From: Apostichopus japonicus
Lineage: Eukaryota; Echinodermata; Holothuroidea; Aspidochirotida; Stichopodidae
Length of the DNA: 64,000 nt
Reading direction: 5' to 3'
Assembly: GCF_037975245.1 (NCBI RefSeq)
Contig: NC_092578.1
Span: forward strand, 1,364,001 to 1,428,000
In this document: positions 1-15,400 of the stretch, piece by piece
Layout: each line of letters begins with the position of its first letter
How positions within the stretch are numbered: the first letter of the stretch is position 1
Notes under the pieces: generated by a model
What the model was told of the DNA's origin: nothing
What the model saw: the letters and a program-made list of their open reading frames with translations, nothing else
The model's database searches: none
Program-made: the position numbers and the translations under genes

Positions 1-768
1 TATACATATACCTTATTGTTGAGAAAGTTCAATTTTTTACATATTTGATTTTTCGAAATTTGTTATCTTCCCCCTCCCCCCATACTTCCTTTTAACCATA
101 TATATATCCTCTCCTTGGACTCCTCCTCTCTTCATCACACATGCTATCAATCCACAACACGCACTTGTTTCTTCCTTTCTTATCACCATTGTCCTTCTCA
201 CATTCACCTAATTAACTCACATTGTTTTATACACCCTTCTGTACAGGTTACCTCTGTTGCATTTCATCTCATAGCTGTTTCATCTCCTAAGTTGTTTTCT
301 CTTTTCAATTTTTTATTTGCTCTATGCATTGTTCATTGGTCCAATTAAGTTGTCTGTCCATCTGACTCATGGAAATACATCCTTAATCTGTTTTTATTTC
401 AGTTTATCATTGAAGTAAATCCTGCTAGGATTGAAACACGAGGCCCTTTAACCTATACTTACACCTACACAGGCTTTTGGAGTAGATAAGTAGTTTAGTT
501 AACAGGTTTTTCTCTCCTTCAAAAAGTTTCAAAATTTGAATGTAACAATTTCAGCCAAAAATAGAAAGACATAAACATATCACTGACATCTAGTCATTGA
601 TTGATAAGATTGATTCACAAGCTTAAAGTTATTTCGATGAAGTTGTATTCATGATATGGGTACAAAATGTTTCTGTGATTTTTTAGGAAAAAGAAATAAA
701 ACAACTCTATAAAGCAAAATATCCTCAAAAATATATTTTTCCCCCCTGATCTGTGACACTGTCCTTAC
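1..768 (-). other. USP40 intron, no exon recognised
   Basis: The exon at 1015-769 ends in a good donor (GTAAGG on the minus strand), so this stretch should be intron leading to C-terminal exons off the window. I see no coding segment matching the USP40 tail. It contains a dispersed repeat copy near 411-525 and pyrimidine-rich sequence at the left. Confidence 0.6.
411..525 (+). repeat. Dispersed repeat family R1, copy 1
   Basis: Contains CCTGCTAGGATT followed about 60 bp later by a GTAGATAAG-type motif and TTAACAG. The same ordered motifs recur near 8481-8585 (inverted) and 51130-51240. No coding capacity; probably a short non-autonomous element. Confidence 0.4.
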
Positions 769-3700
769 TTGAGAGTTTGATCTCCGTCTAATACTTTTCC
801 AAGTCGACCTTTTACAACCAGTCTGATTCGCAGGTAATGAACTGACGGAGCGCATATTTCAGCCAACGAGGGTAACGTCAGAATCTGCATTTTGAGCTGA
901 TCCACTTTGTCATCTCGTGAAACTTCCACACTGCCCAGCAATGCATGATGGGAAGTTATGTCCAAGGCATTGTCACTCTCAGTTTGTGTTGAACAAAGTA
1001 GAGTTTGCAAGATTTCTGTGGAAATTTAAACAAATGTAGAAAATTACTAAAATCAGAGGGATTACTGCTATTAGTCATCAAATACTTAATCAAGAGTCCA
1101 TTCGAACCAATCAGCAGAATATTTGCAGGAACCCATGACTACATATCCTCAAGAAAAATTCATTCATAGCCACCAGAAAGCCACTTGATGACTTTAATAT
1201 AATTCCTCTTTCAATACGGTATACAACAGAGCTAGAAGATTAAACAATGGTGAAAACTGTAAGCTGATATATTTTCAAGAAGAGCATCTTGTTTTTCTGG
1301 TTCTAAAGACACTCAGGCTTGATTCAAACCTTGACTTTGTTGGTGCATCCAGGGGGCCTGATCTGAGGTACCCTGGGGATTGGTTTCAAGGAATCCCTGC
1401 TGAGGAGTTGGGTATAGCCAAACCTGACATCGAATGTAACCCTTTGGGGGCAGTCGGCCCTCTTTGAGTAACAGGTGGTCTCCATCTTGAATATTTTCTT
1501 CTTCCAAGCTATGATCCTGAACAGAGAAATTACACAACATTATTAGAATCACAAAAATGAAGAAAACGAAAGAAAAAAAAAGAAGGAAAAAGGGACATAA
1601 GGTAACAAAGCAGAAAAAGGTGCTAAAAAATGGTACGTTAAATTTGCCACCAAAGTTTGGAATAGTTCCGAGCTATCTATAACAAAACTGGCAGCTTGTA
1701 AATGACTTGGAAGGCAAACATTGTCTGGCACAATAAACATATAAGCTTTTAACCGCTGGTTAAAGCATTGAGAATGAAAATCCAAATAAGTGTTGTGTGT
1801 AATCTAAACACTATGTCACTTTAAGTTCTGGCACTGGCATAACTAAGTACACAGTATTCTAGCTACTGACACAGACATAAAAAAGGATATGAAGTGTTTT
1901 GGGATACTCTAAGGGTCTCTAAAGTGAACCCGCTGTAGCAGGTGTTCCCCCGGCACTCTGGTTACTCATGTTATTTCCCACACACCTGTTTTCAGCTATT
2001 GGTAACGTATTTGCTTGAGGTCAAAGGTCAAACACCTTTGATCAGTAGCAGTTTAATTTTGAGTACTAATTGGTAAGTTTATTACAATTGCTATTCAAAC
2101 ACATAAATTTGCTTGAGTAATATTATTTTATTTCAACAATTGACTTTATCAATCTATCAATCAATCAATTTCAGCTAGTTTTCAACTTAACAAGACAAAC
2201 GATATAAATGAGGATCAATAGCTCACCAGCTCTGTTAAGATATTTTGCTCCTCCCAAAACCAGTTGGTTCTGCATAAATGATAATCCTTGTTTTCCAGAT
2301 TAGCAGCAACAGTAGCTTTCTCCAGACACTGTAGGGAAGATTCATGGAGTTTAATGGTTTCTACTGTGTCAAATATACTTTGGTAGCTACATTTAAAAGT
2401 GTGTCTATTAAAAACAAACACAATTCTCAGTGGAAACAATAGATATTTGAATAATTTGTCATGCAACAAGCAATACAAAATAATCCTTTTATTGATAAAA
2501 TTCCATGGTTAGGATTGTTGATATGAAACTAAGTTATGATTATCAGAACAAGAACAAGATGAATAGGCTAATGATTGACAGAGCGGCTATTCCTTGCCTA
2601 CAGTAGCTACACCAGCTACAGGATGGCTACTTCTTACATAGAGAGCCTACTCCAGCAACCCCACACTCCATCCTTTTCATTCTTCCTCAAAGTATTTAGC
2701 AACAGTTACCTCTGCACAAGATAAATTCCTGTTGAGTAGTAGCTCCCATGTTTTTGTCCCTTGCTCTGTGTTGAGAGCAAATGTCACAGAAATCTAAATA
2801 AATATGGGGAAAACAAAAAGTTTAGAATCTCATTGACCTACCAATAAAAGTTTGTTTTTGGTCTTGAAACAGACATAACCAAATATCAATTGTTAAATTA
2901 GTACTTCCGAAATGTAACAATTTGGAGTTTGTTGCAAACTTCTTTAAAAATGTGCCTCTTATTTGCAAAACGACCAAACTTTGGAAAGAGCACTGTAACA
3001 TATGGGATAATGAATATTCATGATGCTAGCAATCAGTACCAAGAGATATGAGTTATGCTTACAGAATGGTTATCTTTTTGTCCATTTATTTTTATGAATT
3101 CAAACTCCTACTTTCAATTACCTCATTGTTCTTTGGAGGTGATCCCATTTCTAGCACTAAATGGCTGTTTCTTTTGATAATAGATTCCTGAATGGTTTGG
3201 TCTTCATGTACTGAAAAAAAACCCACAGAAAACATTGCGAGAGATTCATATGGTATATTCTGATTTACAAAACTAACAGGCTCTGACAAGTTCTGAATCA
3301 TATTTGTTATTACACAAATGATTATGTTTCATTCCTTTGACTACGTAAACAAATCCCATTTACCAATGGATATACCAGAACAACATGTCTCAAGATAGGG
3401 TCTGTGGACCCCTAAGGAACCTATAAATCTCAATAGAGGGTGTATGGACCCCTCAGGAACCTTTAAATCTTCATAGAGGGTGTATGGGGCAAAGGATCTG
3501 CAAAAACAAAAGGGGTCCATAAAAGCCTAATCAGCTTTTTATCATACTAATTAACTGCCCTATGCTGTCAAGACATTCAGAACAATCCTTAAATTGCCAT
3601 CTAGGGCCCATGTGAACCAAGCCTTAACCATGGTGGGGCTAAGGTCATTGCTATATATAGCACCTATGTGGATGGAATATAAACGTTGAGAACCTAAAGG

Positions 3701-6454
3701 CACTAGAGTGACCAGTGTAATATATTGTAAGAAAGCTTCCATAATTATGTCTGAGGAGTGAGGACATATATACTTATATTCCAAAGTGGAATTCAAAGTC
3801 ATGTAAAGTCACAGTTTCAATTGATGAAGAATACCTGTACCTCCACCAGATGAGGACATAAAAACTCATATATCCCTATCTATTGATTTCTGTAAATGTT
3901 GTTTGAGGACAAGAGTAGTACTTACGTGGAGGTTGTAGTCCTAAGTTATCATCCTCCACTCTTAATCTTGTTGAATCAGGTGACAAAGCTTCTCCTGAAA
4001 ATTTGAATAAAATCAGCTGCTTCAGTTCAGCTACAGTCTGAGAGAAAAGAAATAAATAAAACAAAGATAAAATGAATATCATTATTAGACTTCTTGTAGA
4101 ATGGAATACATAAACATGTCATATTGTATATACAGGAGTCATGCACATATGACTGAGTGTTCCCTGTTGCTATGGCTTTTTGTGTCTTACTAACAATAGC
4201 CTAACCGATATCCTATACATTCATCTTGCTGTAACACGTGTTAATGAGTACCAATCAAAATGTGCATGATTAGTTAATGAGTGAAAATGTAATTATTAAT
4301 ACTTGCTTTGTCTTTGGTCGTATTAATCTGTATAGCTGGCCACTCCTCCTCTCCCGTGCCCTGATCAACACATCTATTCTCAGCCGTCAAATGCACCTGG
4401 TTCTGTAAGTTTTCTTTTAGAACAGGAGCAAGTTGTTTAGAGGAACTGTTATGAAGTTAGAGAAAATATGAATAAACATAAGAATACATGCTAATTTAAA
4501 GACAAACAATTGAACTGGGTTAAGATTTAATGAAAAAAGAAGGTCAAAATATTTAATTCAGTTTTTGACAGACCACTGAGGTCAACTGCTATCAAAGTTG
4601 CTGGACTAACTTCTTTGCACACAACCTGTTCGTGCAATAACTTTTCACTGTTGTTTTACTGTTGAGCAAAAACAAAGCTGCCAGTCCAAATACATATTTA
4701 ACAGAGATAAGTAATCTTTACAAGATACTTTTAATACATCATACCTATATTATATTTACATATATTGACTTAATACATCATGGCAATGTGTATCAAACTT
4801 GCCAACGACAGGCACAATATGCTGTCATTTCATGCCTGAGTGTTCTGTCGTTTAGACCCATTTTTCCCTTGTTCTTTGGGAATTAATTTGCTTTCTATGT
4901 GAAGCGCCTTGAGAAGTGACTTTTGTCTAGTGATTTGGCCCTATATAAGTCTCATTTATTATTATTATTATACAAAATGGCAGAAAACACAGGCAATTTT
5001 TGTACACAAACAACATCATAATAAGAGATGATTAATTGGTGCGCCCATGGAATAAAATTGAACAGTTGCAATCACTAATATCCTTCAAATATTATCTATT
5101 ATTCCCCAAAACTTTGTCTGAACCCGACAACTCCCGATCTGACTTTATTTTTTCCATTCACCTTGCCCACTTGTTATCTTTACTCGTCTCCATCTCAGCC
5201 ACTAAATTATCTTCATCCTCTAGTCCCTCTTCAAAGATACTCTCATCTTTCCTCTCCAGCATGACAAGTTGTCCATCTTTTGCCATTCTCTGCAGATTGA
5301 GGCTCTCTTCCGGGATATCTGTGAGCACAGACAACATCTCAAACAGGCTCCGCATGGAAGTGTCCCTCGGGTACCCCCGAGAGATTTCAGAACGATCACC
5401 GGACTCACTCAGATATGAAAGACGCAGAAAGATCGGTTGGGCATCCAGACCAGTTCGTATAGGCATGCCGTCCACCTGCATATATAAATATATTAGACAA
5501 AATATATGCATATGTAACATAATGACTTTATACAGAAATACCTTTCTTGTTCCTGGAATGCTTGCTGCCAAATGATCAGTCAGAACTTTCAGCAAGTTTA
5601 ACATTTGTCATGAGACTAATAAAACAAATATTAAATACAAATTGTACTAAAGTCATAGTGAAATATACATTGAGCAGTTGAAAATACAACAGACAGGTTT
5701 AGCACTCACCTGTTTACCATCCCATACAAAGAGATAACTACCATCGGTAATACACATATTTCGGATAGTGGATGAGTCTTGTTCTGAAAAAATGAAAGAG
5801 AAAATATTTTTAAATTTTTGACTCCACTATCTATTGTATTTATTTGAAGGAGATGGATTACCATGGCAATAGCAACTTCTCTCTATGTATCATTCCACAA
5901 ACCTTTTCAGGCAACTACAAACAAGAAATAGGGACTAACATATTATGAAAGTAAAAATATAAAAGTTAAACACAACTTTAATTTTCCATTTAGTTTAAAC
6001 AAAACTATAGAGCGCAGTCAACAACTCTCTGTCAATATGACTGCTACATTATAAAGATGATAGTTAAGGAGGATACCAATCATCACCCACCAACATCACT
6101 GCCCCACCCCCACGATCATCCATCATCATCACCCACCTTGGCAATCATAACCTACCACCAGTACCCTCATACTAGCAGATTGATAGTGGGAACAAGTGTA
6201 ACTGCAGACCAAGACACAAGGGCAGAAACACTAACTTCACATCTACCATAACTGCAACCACCATCCTCACTCGCAACCACCACTATCACCCTCATCACCA
6301 TACTGGGTGGATAATATTAAGAACAAGGGTAACCTCAAGACAAAGACACAAGGGCAGAAGCACCACCTTGACAACTACTTCAATCACTTGGTGGTTAAAA
6401 TTGGGAAGAAAGGCAACAGCAAAATAAAAACACAAGTGTAAAAGCACCACAATT

Positions 6455-6488
<34 letters not shown>

Positions 6489-9400
6489 CCAGCACCATCA
6501 CTAATATCAATACCATCATCATCAAAGTCACAATCACCACCATTAATCACTCGCCATGACCACCCATCACCATCACATTATTAATAGGTTGATATTGGGA
6601 AGAAATGACAAAGATACCTGAAATACAGTCATACAAATGGAGACCAGCCGGTAATTCTTTGGCAATGTGAAGGCAACAAGGTGAGATAACCTGATCATCA
6701 CAAACCTGTCAAGTAGGGAAAGAATATTACATTTAAGTGAATTACACAACAAGGAAACTATAAAACAAGTCTATGTAAGAATGATTAAACTACTCCCCAG
6801 GATGGGATTTGGAACTAATAGTCACAGAAATGGTTTTCCTGAGTCAGGCACACTGGTTTGAAGTTTCATTGCTGTACTAAGGGTTACTTTGGGTTATGTA
6901 GTTTTTGTAGCCAAATTGTCTTGTTTGGACTGTTTTGACAGCATATATAAGTCAGTAAAATGTTAATGGACCCCTTTTACATACCCAGATTTATACTGCT
7001 GAGGACCCTTTGTTCACTTTCAGACTCCCCCCCCCCACCATTTCTTTTGGACTCCCTAGAGGTCTGCAGACCCCAGTTTAAAGAAGAAGGACTAACATCA
7101 ATACCCTCATCAAAAATAGAACTCTTTGAACCACAAGAATATTATAATATAAGACTTGAACATATGAAAATAATGATTGAAAACAAATTTACAGTAACTT
7201 TTCCGAGAATTTAAAAATCCTTCAAAATGACTCCATATCTGTGATATATTACTTTACAATACTTACCGCTTGAACAGATTGTTTCAGGTCAGCAATGGTT
7301 TTTCTTCGATCCAAGGAGATACATTTGGGACTGATATCTGAGTTTCGTTTGACCTGTAAGGCCCCGGAGCTCCACTCATAGCATTCCGGAAAGAGAAGAT
7401 GTACCTTGATTTCATTGACAGTCAAGTCATAAATATCCCTGAAAGATGATCGTAAAATATATCTTAAAATGACGATATTTACACATGCATCATGTGTCTA
7501 TCAAATGAGGGCGCTGTCTTGACATCTTCAAGTAACACAAGTAAACTAATCACGTGAAGATGCACTGTAGAATACACATGACACATTTAGCTATATTCAG
7601 TTGCATAGAAACAGTTGCCTAGGAACAGTTGCCTAGTAACAGAGACTAATGAAAGGTTCCCTACATACACACTGTGAAAATATGACATACATAAATGATG
7701 GCATCTTTTGCAATTTTGAATGATGACACCTCAAGTAATTTGACTTCTCCTGGTATTTGAAGCAATATTTTTAACAGATTATTAAACCCATATCAGAGAA
7801 TAATTTATCCAGTATTGCATCGCAAAATGCTAAGACAATTGGCAAATTGCTATTACAAGTGCAAAGACGTACATATAGCAGTTTTTTGTACACAGGTACT
7901 ACATTATTTGTAAGGGAACATTCAGTGGCATCGCCAAGGGGTGGCCTGGGGGGGCGTGCCCTCCCCCAAAACATTGTGCCCCCCCTCAAATGCGATTTGT
8001 AGTGTTAAAAATTATACTCAAAACAACAAATTTATCTGCCTCAATAAAAAACATAAATATCGGACAGATTAAGTCTGAAAATTCTTGAACATGAAGTTAC
8101 TTCAAGTTGCAGAGTATAGCACCAGATTGCATCTAAAGACCCTTAATTAATCAAAAATAATAAGTGCTGTGCAACCCAAGATTGAAATGTCTGGCGACGA
8201 TACTGGGAACATTCAGAGCATTCAAGGGTGCTTACTAAATTTGAGCAAAATAAATTATTGGCTGCATATAATTAACTTTAATACACAGACATAACTGGAG
8301 ATTTGATTGGAGCTTTTTGCTGATAAGCTTACAAAGCATGTACTTTACCTCTGCAACGTGAGTTCTTCATTGGATTCTTGGATTTCTTGATGTAGCCACA
8401 TAGGGAGAGATTCAAGATGATTCAACCCTTCTGAAAGATAAAATCGAGGATTGTGACACATTCTACTTCAAAATAAAGTAAAACTGTTAGCAAACTGCTT
8501 ATCTACTAAAGAGCCTGTGTAAGAGAATGTGTAAAAGTAAGCTGGCCTGACTTTTTGATCCTAGCAGGATCTTCTTCAAAGGCTAAATGTCTACTTCTAT
8601 ATTTTTCTGATGCAAGATTTGTTAAAGCAATTTTGATGTTTTCTTATTAGTTTTTTTTTTTGGTTTTCGAGCACAGTGTCTCTAACCTATTCCTTATTAT
8701 TCAAATTGAAGATGAGGCAAATATGTAAAAGTTTTTCTTTTTCTAAATAATTTTCATGCTAACACTTTTAACAATTTTCCGATGAGAATTATTATCCCTC
8801 TATGTATCTTACCTTCTGGTTTTCTCTGCAAATTCTTCTTTCTATAAAAGAGCATGTAGGCACTTTCTCTCCCTGCAAATTTACTTTGTATGACTGCATC
8901 ATGAATTGGTTGTACTCTAGAGTCATTGAAATCAAACCAACCATATCCGGGGGCCGGAGTAGAAAGACTTAAACCAGGAAGAAAGAAAATCAATACTTAA
9001 CTAAAAACAGAAAAGAATAAAAAGGGGGGGGGGAAGGGAGATACAAAAACTTTAAATTTTAAATTAAGGGGTGGAACACTAATCCAACTGAACAGACATA
9101 CCACCAGGCTGATATTTTATGCTTTTGTCAAAACATTAATACAAAAATAAATGTAGAAATACAAGCAAAAATAAAAGGACAAAGCAGGCTAAGTAAGAAG
9201 TAATTTCATAACTGTTTGGATGGAGATTGATATTTTCTGCTTCTTTTAGAAGTGGTGATTATGAATAACTACTGCATATTCATTAGATATTTTACATGTT
9301 GCATCTCATTTATTTGTACAGAAATACATCAATTTATCCCCAAGGTTTTATTCTTTTACCCATTATGTAGATAATATGCCATGAAACTTACTTGATAATG

Positions 9401-12400
9401 TGATAGAATTTGAATCAAGTACAACGGAACACAGGCGCGTAGCCAGGAATTTGCCAAGGGAGGGGTGAACCTGTAGGCAAACTATCAGAGCCGTAGATTC
9501 TGCATTGAAAACTATCTAAGTGTAGCGCCACGATGGGTTGGCGCGAATCATACAAGAAAATTTTGGCTGAAAATGCCTCCCAGATCGCTGGAAATTGGCA
9601 CTTCCCAGGCCTTGTAAGTTGCATCTTAGCATTTTCTCTTTTGAAATTACTAGCGATATCATAAAAACATTAAAAAAAATATGCTTAAAGGGGGGGGCGG
9701 CTGCCCCCTTTGCCCCCCCCCCTTGACTACGCGCCTGACGAAACACAACGATGAGTCCTACCTCTCTTGGGAATTGGCAATCTCTGCTACTTGAGGTGAA
9801 GATATATCCTTATGGTCAGGTGAGGCATTCGATGGTTTACTTGGAGAAGACAAAGCTACAGATTTAATGTCAAATGGATCTTTGAGTGAGACTAGGCTAC
9901 TAACAGGATCCACAATGAAGATATCGTTGTATCTCTTCAAAAACTGTGAAAGAAATGTCAATCAGGTTAATTAAGATGAGAAATCATTAACCAAACTATC
10001 ATGATATACTTTGAATTCTCTCTGATGTATGCCATCCCTTGCTCCTGTAACCACATCTCAAACTGAAGTTTCTTTGATAAATATCACAGGTTATGCGATA
10101 GGAACGTCACTTTATTCTGTAACGGATTACTGAGAACTGCTCCTCAGGTGTTTCTCTGGTGATTGACTGATTACAACATAATTCCAATACTTGATTACAA
10201 CATAATTCCAATACTATTCAAAACTCCAGTCTCCACATATATAAAACTGCTTGTAGTCAGTCTACTACATTTGGTAATGTTTTCCTTCTGTCATTTTCCC
10301 TTATCACATGAATCATGTTGTCTTGTTATGTATCGACTTCTGTACTGCATTTTTTGTGACAAACGATGTTTCGTTACCTTCAAAAACATCTTAAGTGATT
10401 AAAAACGTTGAATACCTTAGAAAATTAAGACAGTGTCTCATGTGATTAATAGTCACTTATAAAGGCAAACGTGAAACATGACAAAAAGCATTTCATACAA
10501 TAAAAAGAGAGAAAAAAAAAACCTGCCAAACATACCTTTGTGATGGATCCATATTGTCTCTTGAATCTTTTGTTCCAGGAAACCCCCGTTTCTTTCATGA
10601 GAACCTGACAATATTTCAGTAACAAGAAATTTATAGTTGGAAACATAAACAACAAAGAATAAAGGGGGTAAAGAGTTCAACATTTAAAGTTTGCGATGTT
10701 TTGATATATTAGTTTTGAATGACGAAAACCTATTACAATGTGCGATGAGAGCGTAAAATTAAATTTGAAATGTTCTGATACTTGGATCCAAACAATTATC
10801 TCCTTCAAAGTCTGGTCAGAAAAGTAGAAAAGGGAAAAAATGTTGAAATTTGGGGGGAATGCCTGATAGAGTATGAATGAAATGAATTTGTATAGCATAA
10901 TCTACTGCAAACAGCAGTGAAGTTTTGGGGAACTTTTATCACTTTGATTACCATGATGCAGATTTCCTCTACCATACTTTAAATCAAACTCAGTAATATT
11001 TCTTGAATATCTAATGTCTAGTACTGTTTGTAGAAATTCACAAAGCATTTGCCAAAATCTTGGCAGTAAGAAACATGTTGTTCAAGCATTTGTGTTAACA
11101 GGGTTGCTTCAAGTCGACTTGACTTACTTGACACAGTTTATCGACTGGCAGTGATCCGTCCGCAGCATACTGCTGAAGAAGAGTTTTAAGTAATTGTTGC
11201 GGGGAACTTATTTCAATGAAGTCAACCTTGCCCTCCTGAGGGTCCGATTTAATCGTGATGGGAGATTCCTCCTGTTGAGAAGGAAAATTACAATGATCAT
11301 AATAATAATAATGTTTGTTTTATATAACAATTTATACCAGCGATAGGTCTCAAAGTGCTTTACAGATGTTAACCCCTGGTCAATGTTGACCTGTCCCAGA
11401 GACAATCCCTCCAGTTGGCTGCAGTTACATACTGCCCCTAATGACAAGTTACCTCACATGTACCCATTTAACCACTAGGTGGAGAGAGGCAATTGAGATA
11501 AAGTATCTTGCCCACCTAAGGACACAACATAATGAACTAGGCAGGAATCGAACCAGCAATGCTTGGATCACAAGTCAGACGCCTTAGCCAATTGACCCAG
11601 TCTCATCATGGAAACATCAAATAATTAAATAAAAGGACTTTCTGAAAAAGGAATTCTGAATTGCTATCGATCAGGAATAATTGTAATATTCCCTGACATC
11701 ATTGCAAAACTATCGGTGGTGATAACATTTTGATAACAGTTTTAGTTTGTAAAAAATGAACCTTTGTACATGAGAGGTTTAGCAAGGAAAGCATTAATAC
11801 AAATGCTGCAGTAAATTTTGTTTTATAAAGGTATCTGAACAAAATGCAGGTATATGAGTATGCGTGAAGATGAAATATCTTACAGGGGCAGACCAGTTTC
11901 CAATGCCATCAACGTCCCTTATGTAGGCCCTGTAGTGTCCACCATGTGTACTTCCACTGTGTATGACCACTGAGAAGAGCTCATAGATACCATCTGAATC
12001 ATCTAAACTCTGAATATAAACATATATCAGGACAAAGGTTTAATTCACGATCAGTCAGAACATATTCATGTGCGTATTCTGTTCTATTAGGATACACAGT
12101 GTACGGTAGATCGCTCATAACCTTCACCAAGACCTTACTCCCTTCCGAGGGACTCATGACACTTTACTTGATATGACATAGCCATGATCACATGTTGTAT
12201 TATTTGAATATTCTTTGATCATTAGACTAGAATCACTCATAGCTATTGGTGAAAAATACAGATGGAATCTCAGTTTTGACATTCTAACCATTTTCATGTA
12301 ATGTAACAATGCAAAGGGTTATTTTAAATTTTTCTTCTTTTCAAAAAACAAAAAATGCAGTAATTTATGTTCTTCTCCGGAATAAAAAAGGAAGTTAATA

Positions 12401-15400
12401 GATATCATTAGCCCCATACATCAATAGACACGCATGCACAAAACTCCTTTCAATAAACAAAGATCTTCATCTCATACTCCTTTTTGAAAAGAAAGTTAAG
12501 TTGTTTCCAAATAATTTAACATCTGGTCGACATTCTTGAAACAACTTGGGGAATATTTGGGCTTACCTCCTCACAGTAAGATGTCATATCAAGTTCGAGT
12601 GGGAAGGTGTAATGATTGGTCTCCTTGTACCGTTCACCACGTTGAAAGTCGTAGCTGAATCTTAATAGAGAAAGGGTCAGGATGGGGGGCAGCTTCCGTA
12701 ACTTGGCATCCTGTTGTTAAAAAAAAATTGAAATGTTACACAGAAAAATATACAAACAATCACACAAACAGGGAAGCAGGATGTGATGTTTTTGAGTGTA
12801 ATGATTTTCAATTATTTAAAGAAATATTCTGGTGGCAAAATATATTTTCTGCACCATTTCATGAATGCTGTCTCCACATGTCATATTAAGTTTGCAGAAA
12901 TGTTATAATTCCTTTAACGTTTTAAATGTATCTAAACACTAGATGTATTGCTAGTGTTTGTTTTCATGTAACAAAATACATATCACACTTTGAGTCAGGT
13001 CTGCTACATTCTGAAATATTAACTCCTGGCCTATGACTACATTTTAAAAATAAACAGCAACAAACATGGCAACTTCTCGCCTTTGTTTCCAACACTTTTG
13101 CAATAAATATACATATACCAAGGGTAATTTGTAAACACCAATACGTAAGAGTTGATTAACTACTAACTTACTGATATTTGATAAATATTATTGTAATATT
13201 TTTGATGATAGTGATACAAGAGATGATTCAAAGAGGTGTTGTTATTGCTTTGACTTCAGAGTGTATTCAGAGTGTCTCATTATAACACACTCATTGTTCT
13301 TAACTACTTCTACTAACAAGGGTCATATGTCATATATAAACATTCCTAATAGTGACCACAGCCCATGCTTCTTAGAGTAGGTTGGGTTGGGTATGTTGGT
13401 GATACATAACAGGACATATATATTGTGGTTGCCAAAGGGTGGTGTAAAATATAATACTGTGGAATGAGTATAATATTTTACAATTATAATATGTGATGCA
13501 ATGTGTTGTGATGGTGTGATGTGGTGTGATGTGGTGTGGTGTGATATGATATGATATGATAAATAATATGATTTATATGATATAATATATGATATGATTT
13601 GATATGATATGATATGATGTGACGTGGTGTGTTGTGTTGTGTTGTGATATGATATGGCATGATTTGATATGGTATATGATATTAAACGAAACTAAGCAAC
13701 ATGATATGATATTATTTGATACTGATACATATGTAAATACAAAACATATCACTACCTACTAGCCATAAATGGTTCTAGGTAGACAGTACTAATAAACCCC
13801 AACCAGCAGTAATAATTATTATTGACATCTTACCTTCTTGGCATCCACAAGTATTTGACAGGAGCTACATCGGTATTGGTTGCTATCTTTCATCAGTTCT
13901 ACCTCAGCGTACATTGCTCTAAGGGTGTCCGAGACTCCTACGTAACCAGTAATGGGCAGAGTCAAATCCAAGAAATCCTCCTATGACAAACAAGAGATTA
14001 TTATTATTATTACTATTATTTACCAAATTTATATAGCACTCTTTTCATGCTTAAGCATGTTCAAGAGCGCTTTACAATGACAACAAAATGACAAAACCCT
14101 TAAAATATGAATATGAAGAATAAAATTGACACAGCTTAAATATTAATATAAAAAATATATATATATATAAACGAAGGAATAATTTTAAAAATAATATAGA
14201 TTTACAGTAAAATTCCTAAAAAAGAAAAAAGTGAGTTTTAAGTAAATTTAATCCCCAATGGTTTTGTCCATAGCAAGTTCTCATAACAAAGAAACTGATG
14301 TCTTCATAAATTGACAATGGAAACAACTTAATTCTGTAATTTTAGTTACATAATACTATACTGACTTGTAACATATTTCAATGTATTGTAATATTATGTT
14401 TGAATGAATGTATGAGTTTGTCTGTTTAAATGTTTTCTCCCACAATGAGAACATTCCAGTAATACCTTACCACAAACTGGGAGTAAACAAGAATAAAGAA
14501 TGTTTTATAACCATTTCTTACCTCACGTTCGCTTACTTTGCCACATTTGTCACAAACAATCTGTAACACAAACGAAACAACGATATGTAACACGTCTAAC
14601 AAGATTATTATAAAAAGAAAAGCTAATTAAATTTTCTCGAGGAATGAAAGAAATTCTACAGCTAGAATGGAGTGTTACGAAGTGCTTAAGCACTCTTCCA
14701 CGAAAGCTATTCAGTCTTAATTGGGAGACAATCCCTTCTTAACACTCCTTTTCTGGCTTTACCAGGTAGGATTAAAGTCACAACCATGGTTGGTAGAGGT
14801 CGGACAAATGCTCAGAGTTTGCATCTGGCAAAGGCTATGAAAGTAGACTTCTGAAGATGGTTCAACATTTACCTCTTTGAAGATTATTATCTTATCTAAA
14901 TCTCAAAGATTTATTCCTTCATGTTGTGTTACTAACTAACAAAGAAAACGTGTTGATCACAAACTCATTAGCATCACCTTGTACTCAGGCTATGAGATTA
15001 TTGAAAACTTCATTTTGATATGAACATTATTAATTTGATTCATTTCTATCTTTATTAAGTTACCCTGTTTACGATGGTACCATGATAGAGCTCAGAGATG
15101 ACATTCTGTCCAGAAGTACCGACAAGGGAATCTTCAAGAGCACTGAAGAGAATTCGATTCAGCTCTTGAATGTCATGTTGCTGAAAATGCTGGAAAGAAA
15201 GAAACATGAAGAGAATGAGGTGATATTACAAGAAACATTAAACATATTGACTGAAATTTACCTTGGGACCTGTGTTAATTACGATTCTATCCTGATACAT
15301 ATGCATGAGGATAGAATAGCTGGGTGGCAAGCTGACACACTGTGGTATGAGAAGGTGTGGTGAAGTGGGTTAATGTGTTTGCTAGACAATCATAAGGTTA

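Noticed and set aside
5036..5575. 179-codon plus-strand ORF
   Set aside because: Antisense shadow of the USP40 exon at 5162-5475.
6057..6543. His-rich and Met-rich ORFs
   Set aside because: These are translations of an ATC/CAC microsatellite inside a USP40 intron.
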